A stretch of 64,000 bases of DNA from an uncultured bacterium (lineage in GTDB: Bacteria; Bacteroidota; Bacteroidia; Bacteroidales; Bacteroidaceae), in the NCBI GenBank assembly GCA_905215555.1, contig CAJMQU010000012.1:1-64000 (forward strand), in the 5' to 3' direction. Of the stretch, positions 1-8,559 are shown piece by piece. Position 1 is the stretch's first letter. Each line of letters starts with the position of its first letter. A model generated the notes under the pieces. That model saw only the letters and a list, made by a program, of their open reading frames with translations. It made no database searches and was not told the origin of the DNA. A program made the translations under genes and the position numbers.

Positions 1-84
1 AAGTACTTCCTTTACGGCTTGAAGATATTCAGACTCGCCGGGATGCTTTGCCTCTAAAGAGGACATAATTCGTTCGATATTCAT
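1..84 (-). CDS. gdhA: Glutamate dehydrogenase, N-terminal fragment (cut by window start)
   Basis: Only the first 28 codons are in the window, read leftward from an ATG at 84-82. They begin MNIERIMSSLEAKHPGESEY and run on as LQAVKEVL. This resembles my memory of the N-terminus of hexameric Bacteroides glutamate dehydrogenases, which interconvert 2-oxoglutarate plus ammonia and glutamate. No catalytic residue lies in this fragment, so the call rests on N-terminal similarity alone. A leftward TAnnTTTG box lies 75 bases upstream (159-166). Confidence 0.7.
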   Translation of the reverse strand, partial: MNIERIMSSLEAKHPGESEYLQAVKEVL

Positions 85-158
85 AATATTACGTTTTAAA
101 AGGTTTGTCCTTTCGTGATTTTAAGGTTACTCGAACAAAATGTCAACGAATAACACTG

Positions 159-166
159 CAAATATA
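159..166 (-). promoter_or_regulatory. Putative promoter -7 box for the leftward glutamate dehydrogenase gene
   Basis: Read leftward, the bases give TATATTTG, a full match to the Bacteroides -7 consensus TAnnTTTG. No clear TTTG lies 19-21 bases upstream, so only half of the promoter is supported. Transcription would begin near 150, leaving a leader of roughly 65 bases. Confidence 0.4.
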
Positions 167-257
167 GGAATTCTTTTGTATTTACCTACACATTTCAGCG
201 ATATTTTGATCAAATAACAATAAAACGTCAGATAAGATAAAAAAATCAATTCTCAAT

Positions 258-2366
258 TCATTCAAATTTCATTCCCAGGTTATACATGACAAAGCCATAG
301 ATGTCCGCCTGTTCTTCCAGAACTTTAGCCATAGGCTTGCCTGCACCATGTCCGGCTTTGCTGTCGATACGGATAATGGTAGGATTCGTTCCGTCATTAC
401 ATTCTTGCAGGGTAGCGGCAAATTTGAATGAGTGGGCAGGAACTACACGGTCGTCATGATCGGCTGTGGTAACCATGGTTGCAGGATACTTGGTACCCGG
501 TTTCATATTGTGCAATGGAGAATAGCCTTTCAGGTATTCGAACATTTCCTTGCTGTCCGCACTCGTACCGTAATCACTTGCCCAGTTCCAGCCGATGGTG
601 AACTTATGATAACGAAGCATATCCATCACGCCCACCTGCGGAATAGCCACACGGAACAGGTCGGGACGCTGCGTCATACAGGCACCCACCAGCAAACCAC
701 CATTGGAACCACCCACGATGGCAATCTTATCTTTATTGGTATACTTATTATTTATAAGGTATTCGGCAGCCGAAATGAAGTCATCAAATACATTCTGTTT
801 CTGCATCTTCGTGCCAGCCACGTGCCAGTCTTCACCATACTCGCCACCGCCACGCAAGTTAGCCTGCGCATAGATGCCGCCATTTTCCAGAAACGGAATA
901 CGTGAAGTGGAGAAGCTTGGATAGAGACTGATGTTGAAACCACCGTAAGCGTACAGATACACCGGATTTGTACCATCTTTCTTCAAGTCCTTCCTGTAAG
1001 TAAGGAACATCGGTATCTTCGTACCGTCCTTGCTGGGATAGAACACTTGTTCGGTCACATATTCATCCGGATTGAACGCTACCTTAGGAGCACGGAAAAG
1101 TTCGCAGGTATTCTTATCCATGTCATACTTATAAGTAGCACCGGGGGTAGTGAACGACGTAAAGCCGAAGAAACATTCCTTATCGTCCTTATCACCGCTG
1201 AAACCTACAGTACCGAGTGACGGCAACTGGATTTCCTGCATTTCCTTACCATCCAGATCATACACATAAGCATGGTTGGCAACGTCCTTATCATATGTCA
1301 GGAAGAGTTTGCCACCTATTACCTGGGCACCAGAAAGTACGTTTTCCGTTTCCGGAATCAGTTCAGTCCAGTCTTTCAGAGCAGGCTTGTTGATGTCTGC
1401 CACCATCAGGCGGTATTTGGGAGCACCATAATTGGTGAACATGTACATCTTATCACCGATGATCTCAAGCGGATAATAGTTATAATCCATATCCGTAGCC
1501 ATTGTCACGAACGGAGCATTCGGCTTACGCAAGTCCTTCATATGCAAAGCATTTCCGCGTCCATCTCCTGACTCATACAGAAACATTACAGTTTCATCTT
1601 CATTCACACTGGCACTGTAGAAACGTTTCGGGTGCTCCGGATTCTGATAAACCAGCTTATCTTCCGACTGTGGCGTCCCCATCTTATGATAGTAAATCTT
1701 ATGTTTCTCATTTACATTGGAGAACTCTTTTCCTTTCACCGGAGCATCATAGGCGCTGTAATAAAATCCGTCTCCCTGCCAGGAAGCCCCCGAGAACTTC
1801 GCCCACAGAATATGATCGTCCAGCAACTTGCCGGTTGCCGTATCCATCACATAGATTTCCGTCCAGTCCGAACCGCTACGCGAGATAGTGTAAGCTGTAT
1901 ATTTACCGTCGTTTGAGAAAGAAATACCGGTCAGGGCTACTGTACCGTCATCCGACAGTTTATTGGGGTCAAGGAACACACGCGGTTCGCCATCCAGACT
2001 ATCCTGCACATAAAGCACACTCTGATTCTGCAAACCATCGTTCTTATAGAAATAATACTTACCATGTTTTTTGAATGGCGTACCAATCTTTTCGTAATTG
2101 GCGACATCTGTCAGCCGTTTCAGCAAAGCATCACGGAAAGGAATTTTAGACAAATAGTCGTTTGTTACTTTGTTTTGAGCTTCCACCCATGCGGCGGTTG
2201 CAGCAGAAGTATCATTTTCCAGCCAACGATACGGGTCGGGCACTTCTGTTCCGAAATAAACATCTACCGTATCCACCTTTGCGGTTTCAGGATACGTAAG
2301 TTTCTGTTGTTGTTGAGCACATGACATCATGATGATACCGGTTGCGAATAAAGTTACTTTTTTCAT
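258..2366 (-). CDS. Secreted lipoprotein prolyl oligopeptidase (S9A family)
   Basis: A serine peptidase that cleaves after proline in short peptides. About 702 residues, the usual length for family S9A: an N-terminal seven-bladed propeller (about residues 50-420) and a C-terminal alpha/beta-hydrolase domain. The nucleophile motif GGSNGGLL is at about residue 554, and the catalytic His is probably in AGHGAGKP near the C-terminus. The N-terminus is a lipoprotein signal (MKKVTLFATGIIMMSC), so it should be anchored in the periplasm or outer membrane. I start at MKKVT (2366) because it gives a standard signal peptide; a start three codons upstream is possible. It is transcribed alone and leftward. 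A periplasmic role in peptide scavenging is inference. Confidence 0.9.
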   Translation of the reverse strand: MKKVTLFATGIIMMSCAQQQQKLTYPETAKVDTVDVYFGTEVPDPYRWLENDTSAATAAWVEAQNKVTNDYLSKIPFRDALLKRLTDVANYEKIGTPFKKHGKYYFYKNDGLQNQSVLYVQDSLDGEPRVFLDPNKLSDDGTVALTGISFSNDGKYTAYTISRSGSDWTEIYVMDTATGKLLDDHILWAKFSGASWQGDGFYYSAYDAPVKGKEFSNVNEKHKIYYHKMGTPQSEDKLVYQNPEHPKRFYSASVNEDETVMFLYESGDGRGNALHMKDLRKPNAPFVTMATDMDYNYYPLEIIGDKMYMFTNYGAPKYRLMVADINKPALKDWTELIPETENVLSGAQVIGGKLFLTYDKDVANHAYVYDLDGKEMQEIQLPSLGTVGFSGDKDDKECFFGFTSFTTPGATYKYDMDKNTCELFRAPKVAFNPDEYVTEQVFYPSKDGTKIPMFLTYRKDLKKDGTNPVYLYAYGGFNISLYPSFSTSRIPFLENGGIYAQANLRGGGEYGEDWHVAGTKMQKQNVFDDFISAAEYLINNKYTNKDKIAIVGGSNGGLLVGACMTQRPDLFRVAIPQVGVMDMLRYHKFTIGWNWASDYGTSADSKEMFEYLKGYSPLHNMKPGTKYPATMVTTADHDDRVVPAHSFKFAATLQECNDGTNPTIIRIDSKAGHGAGKPMAKVLEEQADIYGFVMYNLGMKFE

Positions 2367-2375
2367 ACTATACAT

Positions 2376-2643
2376 ATATAAAAGTGTGATTGTTCTCTCT
2401 TTAGCACTGTCGTTATGTTATTTTATCTCTTTGAGGCGTTGAAATTACAAAAACAACTGATAGCAAACAAGGATTTGCAGTATAATTATATTTCAGAATA
2501 AAAGTTTAAATATCATCATTTGAAGTAGAGATTCTATCATTTTCCTCCATTTTGATGTTTTTTAGAGCTTTTATGGCGATAATCAAACCTCATTTCAGCA
2601 AATAATCACTAATCTTGCATCAGAAACCCAAGGTCAACAAATC
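2376..2643. other. Divergent intergenic region between peptidase and GH9 genes
   Basis: AT-rich 268-base gap between two divergent genes, so both promoters should be here. The best rightward candidate is TAATCTTG at 2610-2617, one mismatch from TAnnTTTG, without a recognisable -33 box. No hairpin or repeat stands out. Confidence 0.3.
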
Positions 2644-5109
2644 ATGAGAAAAACATCATCCATACTTTTCTTCCTGCTTATATGCAATACTTCCATATTC
2701 AGCCAGTCCCAACTGGCGGAAGATGCACAATTGGAAAAACAACTCCATGAAACAGGATTGGTTCATGCTCCGCTTCCATTGAACACCGTTCGGTCTTTCG
2801 AAGAAAAAGCCCTGCAAAAAGAAATCCTGTCCAGCCAGCCGCTTGCGGTATCCGGCAATACGGATGGATGGAGCCATTCCGGGAAAGGAATAATGTCTTT
2901 TTCCAAAGAGAAATCCGTATCGGATAAAGGCAGTATCCGTTTGTCCTTCCCCACATATACAGGGAAAAGAGCCACCGGCTCCCCCTCCGACCCCGATTAT
3001 GCCACGTATGGAAACAGCCGCATCACCTATCACGTTAACGGAAAGAACTGGGAAGGATACAACAGAATCTCCTTCTACATCTATCCGGATTGTGACGGAG
3101 CACGCGTGGTCAATATGAACCTGACATTTGTAAATGATAATTCCACACCCAAAGAAGGATATAACTCTCCCAGCGGGTCACATCTCATCAACCTCGTAAA
3201 CAAGACATGGAACCACTGCTTTCTTGAGATAGACGAATATCAGCGGGATAAAGTAATGGCAATCAGCTTTGATACAGCCCTGAAAGGGAAAGACCGGACT
3301 ACGGGTGATTCCGCCATTTATTATATAGATGACATCCGGCTGCAACAAATCAAGAATCCAGAGAAGGTAAGCGGATGGAGTCCGGCAGAACATACAATCG
3401 CTTATTCCACCACAGGATATGAAACGGACGACCGGAAAACGGCTATCGTCAACGCCGGATTGTGCGATCAATGGAAACATTTCCAACTGATTAATGCAGC
3501 GAACAATCAGGTTGCCTACGAAGGTTCACTGAAACGGAAACAAACGAGTATCGGCAAATTCGGAGTTACCGACTTCACCGCCTTCAACCAGCCGGGAGAG
3601 TATCAACTGAAAGTGGGTGACATCATGACCCCTCCGTTCCGGATAGGTGGAAACCTTTGGGATAACTCCCTTTGGAGAGTGCTGAATTTCCTTTTTTGCC
3701 AGCGTTGCGGACATCCCGTCCCCGGCAAACACGCTGCCTGCCATATGGATTTATTTTCCCGGCATGACGGCAAAAGCATCTCCTATTCGGGCGGGTGGCA
3801 CGATGCAGGCGATCTGTCACAACAGACCTTACAAACCGGCGACGTGACTTTCTCTTTACTGGAAGCCTACAATCGCCTCAAAGAAACCAATGTCCCACTG
3901 GCTGCACGCCTATTGGAAGAGGCCGAATGGGGAATCGAGTTTATCTTGAAAAACCGTTACGGAGATGGTTACCGTGCCAGCAGCATGGGATTGCTGATCT
4001 GGCAGGATGGTATTCTGAATACATCAGACGATATTCATTCTGTACGTGTCCAGAACATGGCATTCGACAACTTCCTGTATGCAGGCTATGAGGCATACGC
4101 AGCAATGACCATAGACCGGGACCCGATGCTGCAAGAACATCTGCGGAAAGTGGCGGAAGAAGATTTCTCATTCGCTACGGAGAAATACAAGAAAGACGGT
4201 TTCGACCGGTTCAAGCAGATGTACGAACATAGTTACAATACATCTCACAGCCAATATATGGCAACCATATCCTGGTCTGCCAGTATGCTCTATAAATTGA
4301 CGGGCAAATCCTGCTATGCAGAGACGGCAGCCGAAGCCATCCGGTACGTACTCGATTGCCAGCGTACCGAACCGTTGAAAGACAAAGGAAAGACCTGCGG
4401 ATTCTTTTATCGGGATAAATCACGGAAATCCATTGTACACTATATCCATCAGTCACGTGAGCAGGTCTACATGCAAGCCATGACCTTGCTTTGCGACACG
4501 CAGAAGGGACATCCTGACTATCAGAAGTGGGCGAACTCCATTAAACTATACGGCAACTATCTGAAAAGCCTGATGACATATACCCAACCCTACGGAATGA
4601 TTCCGAGCGGAGTATATCATGCGGAAGAATACAAAGATTCCGCCAGCTTCTACTCCCTCCATCTTTTTCCGCCTGCCAATGCAAAGGAATTATATACGGA
4701 ACAGATAACGCGGGGAGTCAAGCTCGACAAAGAGCACTATCTGAAACGTTTCCCCGTATGGTTCAGCATCTTCAACGGCAACACCGCCATCCATCTTTCT
4801 ACCGGAAAATCCGCCGCCATCTGCGGAAACTTCCTCAAAGATGAAGAACTATTGAGCATCGGACGGGAACAACTTTACTGGACTGTCGGGAAGAATCCTT
4901 TCGGACAATCCCTGATATACGGAGAGGGATACAATTATCCGCAGATGAACACTTTCTCCTCCGGTGAGATGACCGGCGAGATGCCCGTCGGAATCCGCAC
5001 GTTGGGCAACGATGACATTCCCTATTGGCCGCAGACCAATAATGCCTGTTATAAAGAGGTATGGGTAACCTCGGCAGGAAAATGGTTATCGCTTATCGCC
5101 GAATATTAA
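2644..5109 (+). CDS. Secreted glycoside hydrolase family 9 enzyme with N-terminal beta domains
   Basis: An endo/exo-acting beta-glycanase of family GH9, acting by inversion. 821 residues: signal peptide (1-20), an extra N-terminal beta-sandwich-like region (about 45-235), an Ig-like CelD_N-type domain (about 240-335), then the alpha6/alpha6-barrel catalytic domain (about 340-821). The GWHDAGD motif carries the usual catalytic aspartates (D387, D390). The C-terminal acid is probably E805 in ACYKEVW. Bacteroides GH9 enzymes act on beta-glucans or hemicelluloses; the exact substrate cannot be read from sequence. The next gene, a secreted ThuA-domain protein, follows 25 bases downstream and is probably co-transcribed. 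There is no SusC/SusD pair nearby. Confidence 0.85.
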   Translation: MRKTSSILFFLLICNTSIFSQSQLAEDAQLEKQLHETGLVHAPLPLNTVRSFEEKALQKEILSSQPLAVSGNTDGWSHSGKGIMSFSKEKSVSDKGSIRLSFPTYTGKRATGSPSDPDYATYGNSRITYHVNGKNWEGYNRISFYIYPDCDGARVVNMNLTFVNDNSTPKEGYNSPSGSHLINLVNKTWNHCFLEIDEYQRDKVMAISFDTALKGKDRTTGDSAIYYIDDIRLQQIKNPEKVSGWSPAEHTIAYSTTGYETDDRKTAIVNAGLCDQWKHFQLINAANNQVAYEGSLKRKQTSIGKFGVTDFTAFNQPGEYQLKVGDIMTPPFRIGGNLWDNSLWRVLNFLFCQRCGHPVPGKHAACHMDLFSRHDGKSISYSGGWHDAGDLSQQTLQTGDVTFSLLEAYNRLKETNVPLAARLLEEAEWGIEFILKNRYGDGYRASSMGLLIWQDGILNTSDDIHSVRVQNMAFDNFLYAGYEAYAAMTIDRDPMLQEHLRKVAEEDFSFATEKYKKDGFDRFKQMYEHSYNTSHSQYMATISWSASMLYKLTGKSCYAETAAEAIRYVLDCQRTEPLKDKGKTCGFFYRDKSRKSIVHYIHQSREQVYMQAMTLLCDTQKGHPDYQKWANSIKLYGNYLKSLMTYTQPYGMIPSGVYHAEEYKDSASFYSLHLFPPANAKELYTEQITRGVKLDKEHYLKRFPVWFSIFNGNTAIHLSTGKSAAICGNFLKDEELLSIGREQLYWTVGKNPFGQSLIYGEGYNYPQMNTFSSGEMTGEMPVGIRTLGNDDIPYWPQTNNACYKEVWVTSAGKWLSLIAEY

Positions 5110-5134
5110 GAAATGAAATTATTAACCACATAAA

Positions 5135-5959
5135 ATGATAAATGTTATGAGAACTATTAAACTTTATCTTATCCTATTATTTACTGCCTACGCGTTTCTG
5201 ACAAACGCGCAAACCACCGGAGAATATCCGGCCAACTATGCCAAAGCTCCCCGCTTCAAGGCATTGGTATACTATACGCAACATGCAGAAGAAGCACATT
5301 ATCAATTTTCCCTGCAAGCTGTTGAGTTTTTCAAAAAACTGAACTATGGCGAAGGTTTTATTCTAGACCTCACCACAGATCTGTCGCAGTACACTTATGA
5401 GAAATTGAAAGACTACAGCGTAGTAGTAATGCTGGACGGTTATCCCAACACAAAAGCCGAACGTGCCGCTTTTGAGAAGTATATGGAAAATGGAGGTGGC
5501 TGGGTAGGTTTCCACGTTGCCGCCTATAACGACAAAAACACGAATTGGCCTTGGTTTGTAGATTTTCTGGGTGGCGGGGTTTTCTATTGTAATAACTGGC
5601 CCCCTCAGCCTGTTCTGGTTGAAGTTGACAATGAGAATCACCCCGTCACCAAGAATTTACCAGCCTCCTTTGTGGCGCCGTCAAGCGAATGGTATCAATG
5701 GAATCCCAGTCCTAGAACCAACAAAGACGTAGAAGTATTGCTCTCACTCTCCCCCAAGAATTATCCGTTAGGAATCAAAGATGTAGTAAATTTTGGCGAT
5801 TTCCCTATTGTATGGACTAATACCAAGTACAGAATGATATACTTGAATATGGGACATGGCGATGAGGAATTCATCGATGCTACACAAAATCTCTTGTTTG
5901 TAAATGCCTTCCGCTGGGTGGTAAGTACGGATAAGAAAGGAGATCCGTTCAAGAAATAA
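5135..5959 (+). CDS. Secreted ThuA-like domain protein
   Basis: 274 residues: a signal peptide ending near NAQTTG and one ThuA-like domain (PF06283), a glutamine-amidotransferase-like fold named after a trehalose-utilisation protein and common in glycan loci. Conserved landmarks are GGGWVGFHVAAY, the NHPVTKNLP segment and a C-terminal NAFRWVV. Its function is not established; family members are often secreted and found beside glycosidases. It probably shares an operon with the GH9 enzyme. The start could be the in-frame Met at 5147, which gives a tidier signal peptide. The same domain is fused to the C-terminus of the GH18 protein at 36136-37866, on the far side of the capsule locus. Confidence 0.8.
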   Translation: MINVMRTIKLYLILLFTAYAFLTNAQTTGEYPANYAKAPRFKALVYYTQHAEEAHYQFSLQAVEFFKKLNYGEGFILDLTTDLSQYTYEKLKDYSVVVMLDGYPNTKAERAAFEKYMENGGGWVGFHVAAYNDKNTNWPWFVDFLGGGVFYCNNWPPQPVLVEVDNENHPVTKNLPASFVAPSSEWYQWNPSPRTNKDVEVLLSLSPKNYPLGIKDVVNFGDFPIVWTNTKYRMIYLNMGHGDEEFIDATQNLLFVNAFRWVVSTDKKGDPFKK

Positions 5960-6263
5960 ATAGAATCTGAATAACGTGATTCACTAAAAAAAGAGCCTTG
6001 CAAACCGACAGAAGTACCACTCCGTAGTTTGCAAGGCTACAAATAATAATATTAGAAGATTTGCCTTTACAAATTGGTAATGTCTTCAAGGGTTAAACGC
6101 AAAGACAGTGATAATCATTTGAGAAAGGACTATTATATCAGAATATGCATTCATAATTTAACCTTTGAAAGCCTCAAAATATCAATGATATAAAAAAGAT
6201 AGAACAGATTCCCTTTTTTTTTGTCGTACATAGTATATATTTATATAAATTGATAATCAAACT
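5960..6263. other. Intergenic region upstream of recombinase gene
   Basis: 304 bases holding a hairpin (5994-6038) and then AT-rich sequence. No full TAnnTTTG box was found for the recombinase; AACCTTTG at 6160-6167 is one mismatch off and has no -33 box. No small ORF with a recognisable product was seen. Confidence 0.35.
5994..6038 (-). terminator. Hairpin with 12-bp perfect stem, T-run on the leftward strand
   Basis: Arms 5994-6005 and 6027-6038 are exact reverse complements with a 21-base loop. On the + strand the stem is preceded by seven A residues (5986-5992), so a leftward transcript would end in hairpin plus U-run. On the rightward side there is no T-run after the stem. It may serve both the GH9/ThuA operon and any leftward transcript crossing the recombinase gene. 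Confidence 0.6.
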
Positions 6264-7490
6264 ATGGCGACTGTAAAAGTAAAATTCAGAAAATCATCGG
6301 TGAAAGGCAAAGCCGGAACTATCTATTATCAGCTATGCCACAAGCAAAGCAACAGACAGATAACCACCCGAATGTATGTGCTTCCCCAGTGGTGGGATGC
6401 AGAAAAAGAAACATTTATAAGTGAAGCGGACAACACCGGGTTGTCCGCCCGTTACCAACGGCAAATAGAGAAAGACTTGCAGTGCATCCGCGGCATCCTA
6501 TGTGAATGGGACGGAACAGGGAAAGACTACACCTTGGCGGATGTCATTGCCCGTTTTCATATTTTGAACAAAAACAGCGACAACATACTGTCCTGCTTGA
6601 CGACTTTGGAAAATGAACTCAAAGACGACAGCCAATATGGAAATGCCCGTAATCTCCAGCGAGCATTAAACAGTTTCTCAAAATTCCTGAAAGGTTTGGA
6701 CCTGCCACTCAACCAGATAGACGAAAAGCTCATCATGGAGTACGAACAATGGCTCCGGGCACGAAAAGTGAGCAAAAACAGCAGTTCTTTTTATATGCGG
6801 ACTTTACGCTCTGCCTATAACAAGATGATAATCCGAAACCGATTGGAACAGACATATCCTTTTCGAAATGTCTATACCGGTGTGGAGCGTACCCGCAAAC
6901 GTGCTGTGCATGAGGAGGTCATGATTCGTTTACAAAGACTGGATCTGACATATTCTGCTCCGCTCGCCTTTTCGCGTGACTTGTTTCTCTTCAGTTATTG
7001 CACCCGTGGAATGGCCTTTGTAGATATTGCACATCTGAAGAAGGAGGACATAAGCGGAGGAATGTTAAGCTATGTCCGCCATAAGACCGGACAACGCCTC
7101 ACCATCCGTATAGAACCTTGCATTGAGGAAATTATCAAGCGCTACGAACCATCCGTACACAATAGCCCCTATCTTTTTCCTATCATTACTTCCAATGATC
7201 CGGAAGAGGCTTTCCGACAATACCAAACAGCACTGGGTTATCATAACCGGAAGTTGAAGAAACTGGGAAATCTGACAGGAGAAAACTTGCATCTCTCTTC
7301 CTATACTGCAAGGCATAGCTGGGCAACGATTGCACGTAACCACAACATCCCGTTGTCTATCATTAGTGCAGGAATGGGACACACTTCCGAAAAGACCACG
7401 AACATATATTTGGACTCTATAGAAAGTTGGCTGATAGACAAGGCAAATGAAGACATTCTGGAGGCTTTATGTCGTGAGGTTTCTAAGTAA
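6264..7490 (+). CDS. Tyrosine recombinase, likely capsule promoter invertase
   Basis: A 408-residue site-specific recombinase of the phage-integrase family, with an N-terminal Arm/SAM-like DNA-binding region (about 1-215) and a C-terminal catalytic domain. Visible active-site residues are R248 (CTRGMAF), R350 (TARHSW), H373 (GMGHTS) and the nucleophile Y382 (NIYLDS). Position 347 of the usual H-x-x-R box is Tyr, as I recall for some Bacteroides members. Such recombinases sit beside Bacteroides capsule loci and flip their promoters. Here the stop codon lies inside the left arm of an 18-bp inverted repeat whose partner precedes upxY, which strongly suggests that this is the enzyme acting on that pair. 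It is not a mobile-element integrase as far as can be seen: no att repeats or mobility genes flank the locus. Confidence 0.9.
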   Translation: MATVKVKFRKSSVKGKAGTIYYQLCHKQSNRQITTRMYVLPQWWDAEKETFISEADNTGLSARYQRQIEKDLQCIRGILCEWDGTGKDYTLADVIARFHILNKNSDNILSCLTTLENELKDDSQYGNARNLQRALNSFSKFLKGLDLPLNQIDEKLIMEYEQWLRARKVSKNSSSFYMRTLRSAYNKMIIRNRLEQTYPFRNVYTGVERTRKRAVHEEVMIRLQRLDLTYSAPLAFSRDLFLFSYCTRGMAFVDIAHLKKEDISGGMLSYVRHKTGQRLTIRIEPCIEEIIKRYEPSVHNSPYLFPIITSNDPEEAFRQYQTALGYHNRKLKKLGNLTGENLHLSSYTARHSWATIARNHNIPLSIISAGMGHTSEKTTNIYLDSIESWLIDKANEDILEALCREVSK

Positions 7491-7495
7491 GAAAC
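7478..7495 (+). repeat. Left inverted repeat (IRL) of invertible capsule promoter
   Basis: The 18 bases GGTTTCTAAGTAAGAAAC recur in inverted orientation at 7789-7806 with no mismatch. The site is itself a dyad (8-bp arms 7477-7484 and 7490-7497 around AAGTA), the form expected of a tyrosine-recombinase core site: two binding arms around a short crossover region. It covers the last four codons and stop of the recombinase gene. Confidence 0.85.
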
Positions 7496-7510
7496 CTTAA
7501 AATTACTGCG

Positions 7511-7542
7511 CAAAGATATAACAAATAAAATAACAAAGCAAT
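7511..7542 (-). promoter_or_regulatory. Leftward promoter inside invertible segment
   Basis: Read leftward, ATTG (7542-7539) is followed after 20 bases by TATCTTTG (7518-7511). That is a full match to the TAnnTTTG -7 box with a -33 element one base off TTTG at the standard spacing. In the present orientation transcription would begin near 7505 and run antisense through the recombinase gene. Other leftward TAnnTTTG matches (7698-7705, 7710-7717) lack a -33 box and may be chance in AT-rich DNA. Confidence 0.6.
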
Positions 7543-7732
7543 ATAATACAATAAATATTTGTTTATATTTCCACTTCAATACTAGTATAAAATATTGATT
7601 TTTAAAGAAATAAGCACTTGTGTATAAAAAATAAATGAATAAATAGTTAAAATAAATACAAAACAGAACTTAATAGATCTACCTATAAAAAATAAATCAA
7701 ACATATTATCAAATCTACAAAACCTAAAAAAA

Positions 7733-7758
7733 TAGGATAAAAAATATTTTTTATCCTA
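7733..7758. repeat. 26-bp perfect palindrome in invertible segment
   Basis: The 13-base arm TAGGATAAAAAAT is followed directly by its exact reverse complement. It lies 30 bases inside the right inverted repeat. It could be a regulator or accessory-protein binding site, or form a cruciform. It has no spacer, so it is a poor terminator candidate. Confidence 0.6.
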
Positions 7759-7788
7759 CAGTGGTTCAATGTTTTAAAACGTTGTACC

Positions 7789-7806
7789 GTTTCTTACTTA
7801 GAAACC
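7789..7806 (-). repeat. Right inverted repeat (IRR) of invertible capsule promoter
   Basis: Exact reverse complement of the site at 7478-7495. It lies 162 bases before the upxY start, so a promoter flipped into the ON position would transcribe through this repeat into the upxY leader. Confidence 0.85.
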
Positions 7807-7830
7807 GCACAATTACAAGGTTATGGATGC

Positions 7831-7851
7831 CTTCTCCTGGGTCAGGAGAAG
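7831..7851 (+). promoter_or_regulatory. Leader hairpin upstream of upxY
   Basis: Arms CTTCTCCTG (7831-7839) and CAGGAGAAG (7843-7851) pair perfectly around a 3-base loop. It lies in the untranslated leader between IRR and upxY. Known work on UpxY proteins shows that antitermination needs the 5' leader of the capsule operon; this hairpin is a natural candidate for the pause, recognition or termination element. No T-run follows, so it is not a classical intrinsic terminator. Confidence 0.5.
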
Positions 7852-7968
7852 TTCCGAGTTCCAAAAATCGGCAATTGGATTAACCTTGCTTGCTGCGTAT
7901 CAGAGTTGTTTTAAAAATCAAAAGACTCAGATGCACAGGAATGGAAGGAATATCCTTTTAGGTGAGAT

Positions 7969-8514
7969 ATGACAAGTATGGAAGAAGTACCTTCAATCAT
8001 GCATTGGTACGCACTCAAAGTCTTCTACAACAAAGTGTTTGAGATAGAAGACGTGCTGAATAAAGACAAAATCGAGACCTATATTCCCTGTGAAACAATT
8101 CTTGTGGAACGTGGCGGAGTGAAAAAGAATGTGCGCAAGCCAGTCATTTCCTCCCTAATGTTCTTCTATTCCACGGAGAGACAAGCATTGGCGTTACAAC
8201 AAAAGCTAACAGACCGTGTCATCCTATATACCCGCCTGGTCAATTGGCAGAAACAGCCGATAGCCATCCCCGAACGGGAGATGAAAATCTTCATGCTTGT
8301 CACTTCTTCCGGTGAGAAAGGACTGGATTACTTCGGTGATGTTCCTATGGAGTACAGCACCGGCGAGCGAGTTTTTGTGACAGACGGCCCGTTCAAAGGA
8401 GCGGAAGGCTGCATACATCGCATCAGAGGAAACCGCCGCCTGATAGTAGCAATACAAGGTGTATGTGCAGTGGCCACTACCTATATTCCCCAATGCTTTC
8501 TCAGGAAGATATAA
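7969..8514 (+). CDS. upxY: UpxY-family capsule transcription antiterminator (NusG-like)
   Basis: 181 residues with a NusG N-terminal (NGN) domain beginning HWYALKVFYNK and a C-terminal KOW-type domain around GERVFVTDGPFKGAEG. UpxY proteins are specialised NusG paralogues that bind elongating RNA polymerase at the capsule leader and prevent premature termination in their own long operon. It is the first gene after the invertible promoter, the usual place. Usually the next gene is upxZ, which inhibits UpxY of other capsule loci; here none follows, and the next gene begins 45 bases later with a sugar-phosphate transferase. Letters for individual capsule loci cannot be assigned. Confidence 0.9.
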   Translation: MTSMEEVPSIMHWYALKVFYNKVFEIEDVLNKDKIETYIPCETILVERGGVKKNVRKPVISSLMFFYSTERQALALQQKLTDRVILYTRLVNWQKQPIAIPEREMKIFMLVTSSGEKGLDYFGDVPMEYSTGERVFVTDGPFKGAEGCIHRIRGNRRLIVAIQGVCAVATTYIPQCFLRKI

Positions 8515-8559
8515 TTCATCACACTGAAAACAAATTCTTACCTAATAAATTCTTCAGAT

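Larger units (their letters stand above)
7496..7788. other. Invertible promoter segment, apparently in OFF orientation
   Basis: A 293-base, very AT-rich segment between exact inverted repeats, placed between a tyrosine recombinase and upxY. No rightward TAnnTTTG box is found in it, while a leftward one lies 15 bases inside the left repeat. Inversion about the repeats would move that box to about 7766-7773 pointing right, placing the transcription start just before the right repeat, as in known phase-variable Bacteroides capsule promoters. The sequenced orientation should therefore leave the capsule operon largely silent. This is inference from sequence; read-pair or PCR evidence is not available here. 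Confidence 0.75.

Noticed and set aside
7698..7717. Two further leftward TAnnTTTG matches in the invertible segment.
   Set aside because: No -33 element at usable spacing; such short matches are expected by chance in DNA this AT-rich.
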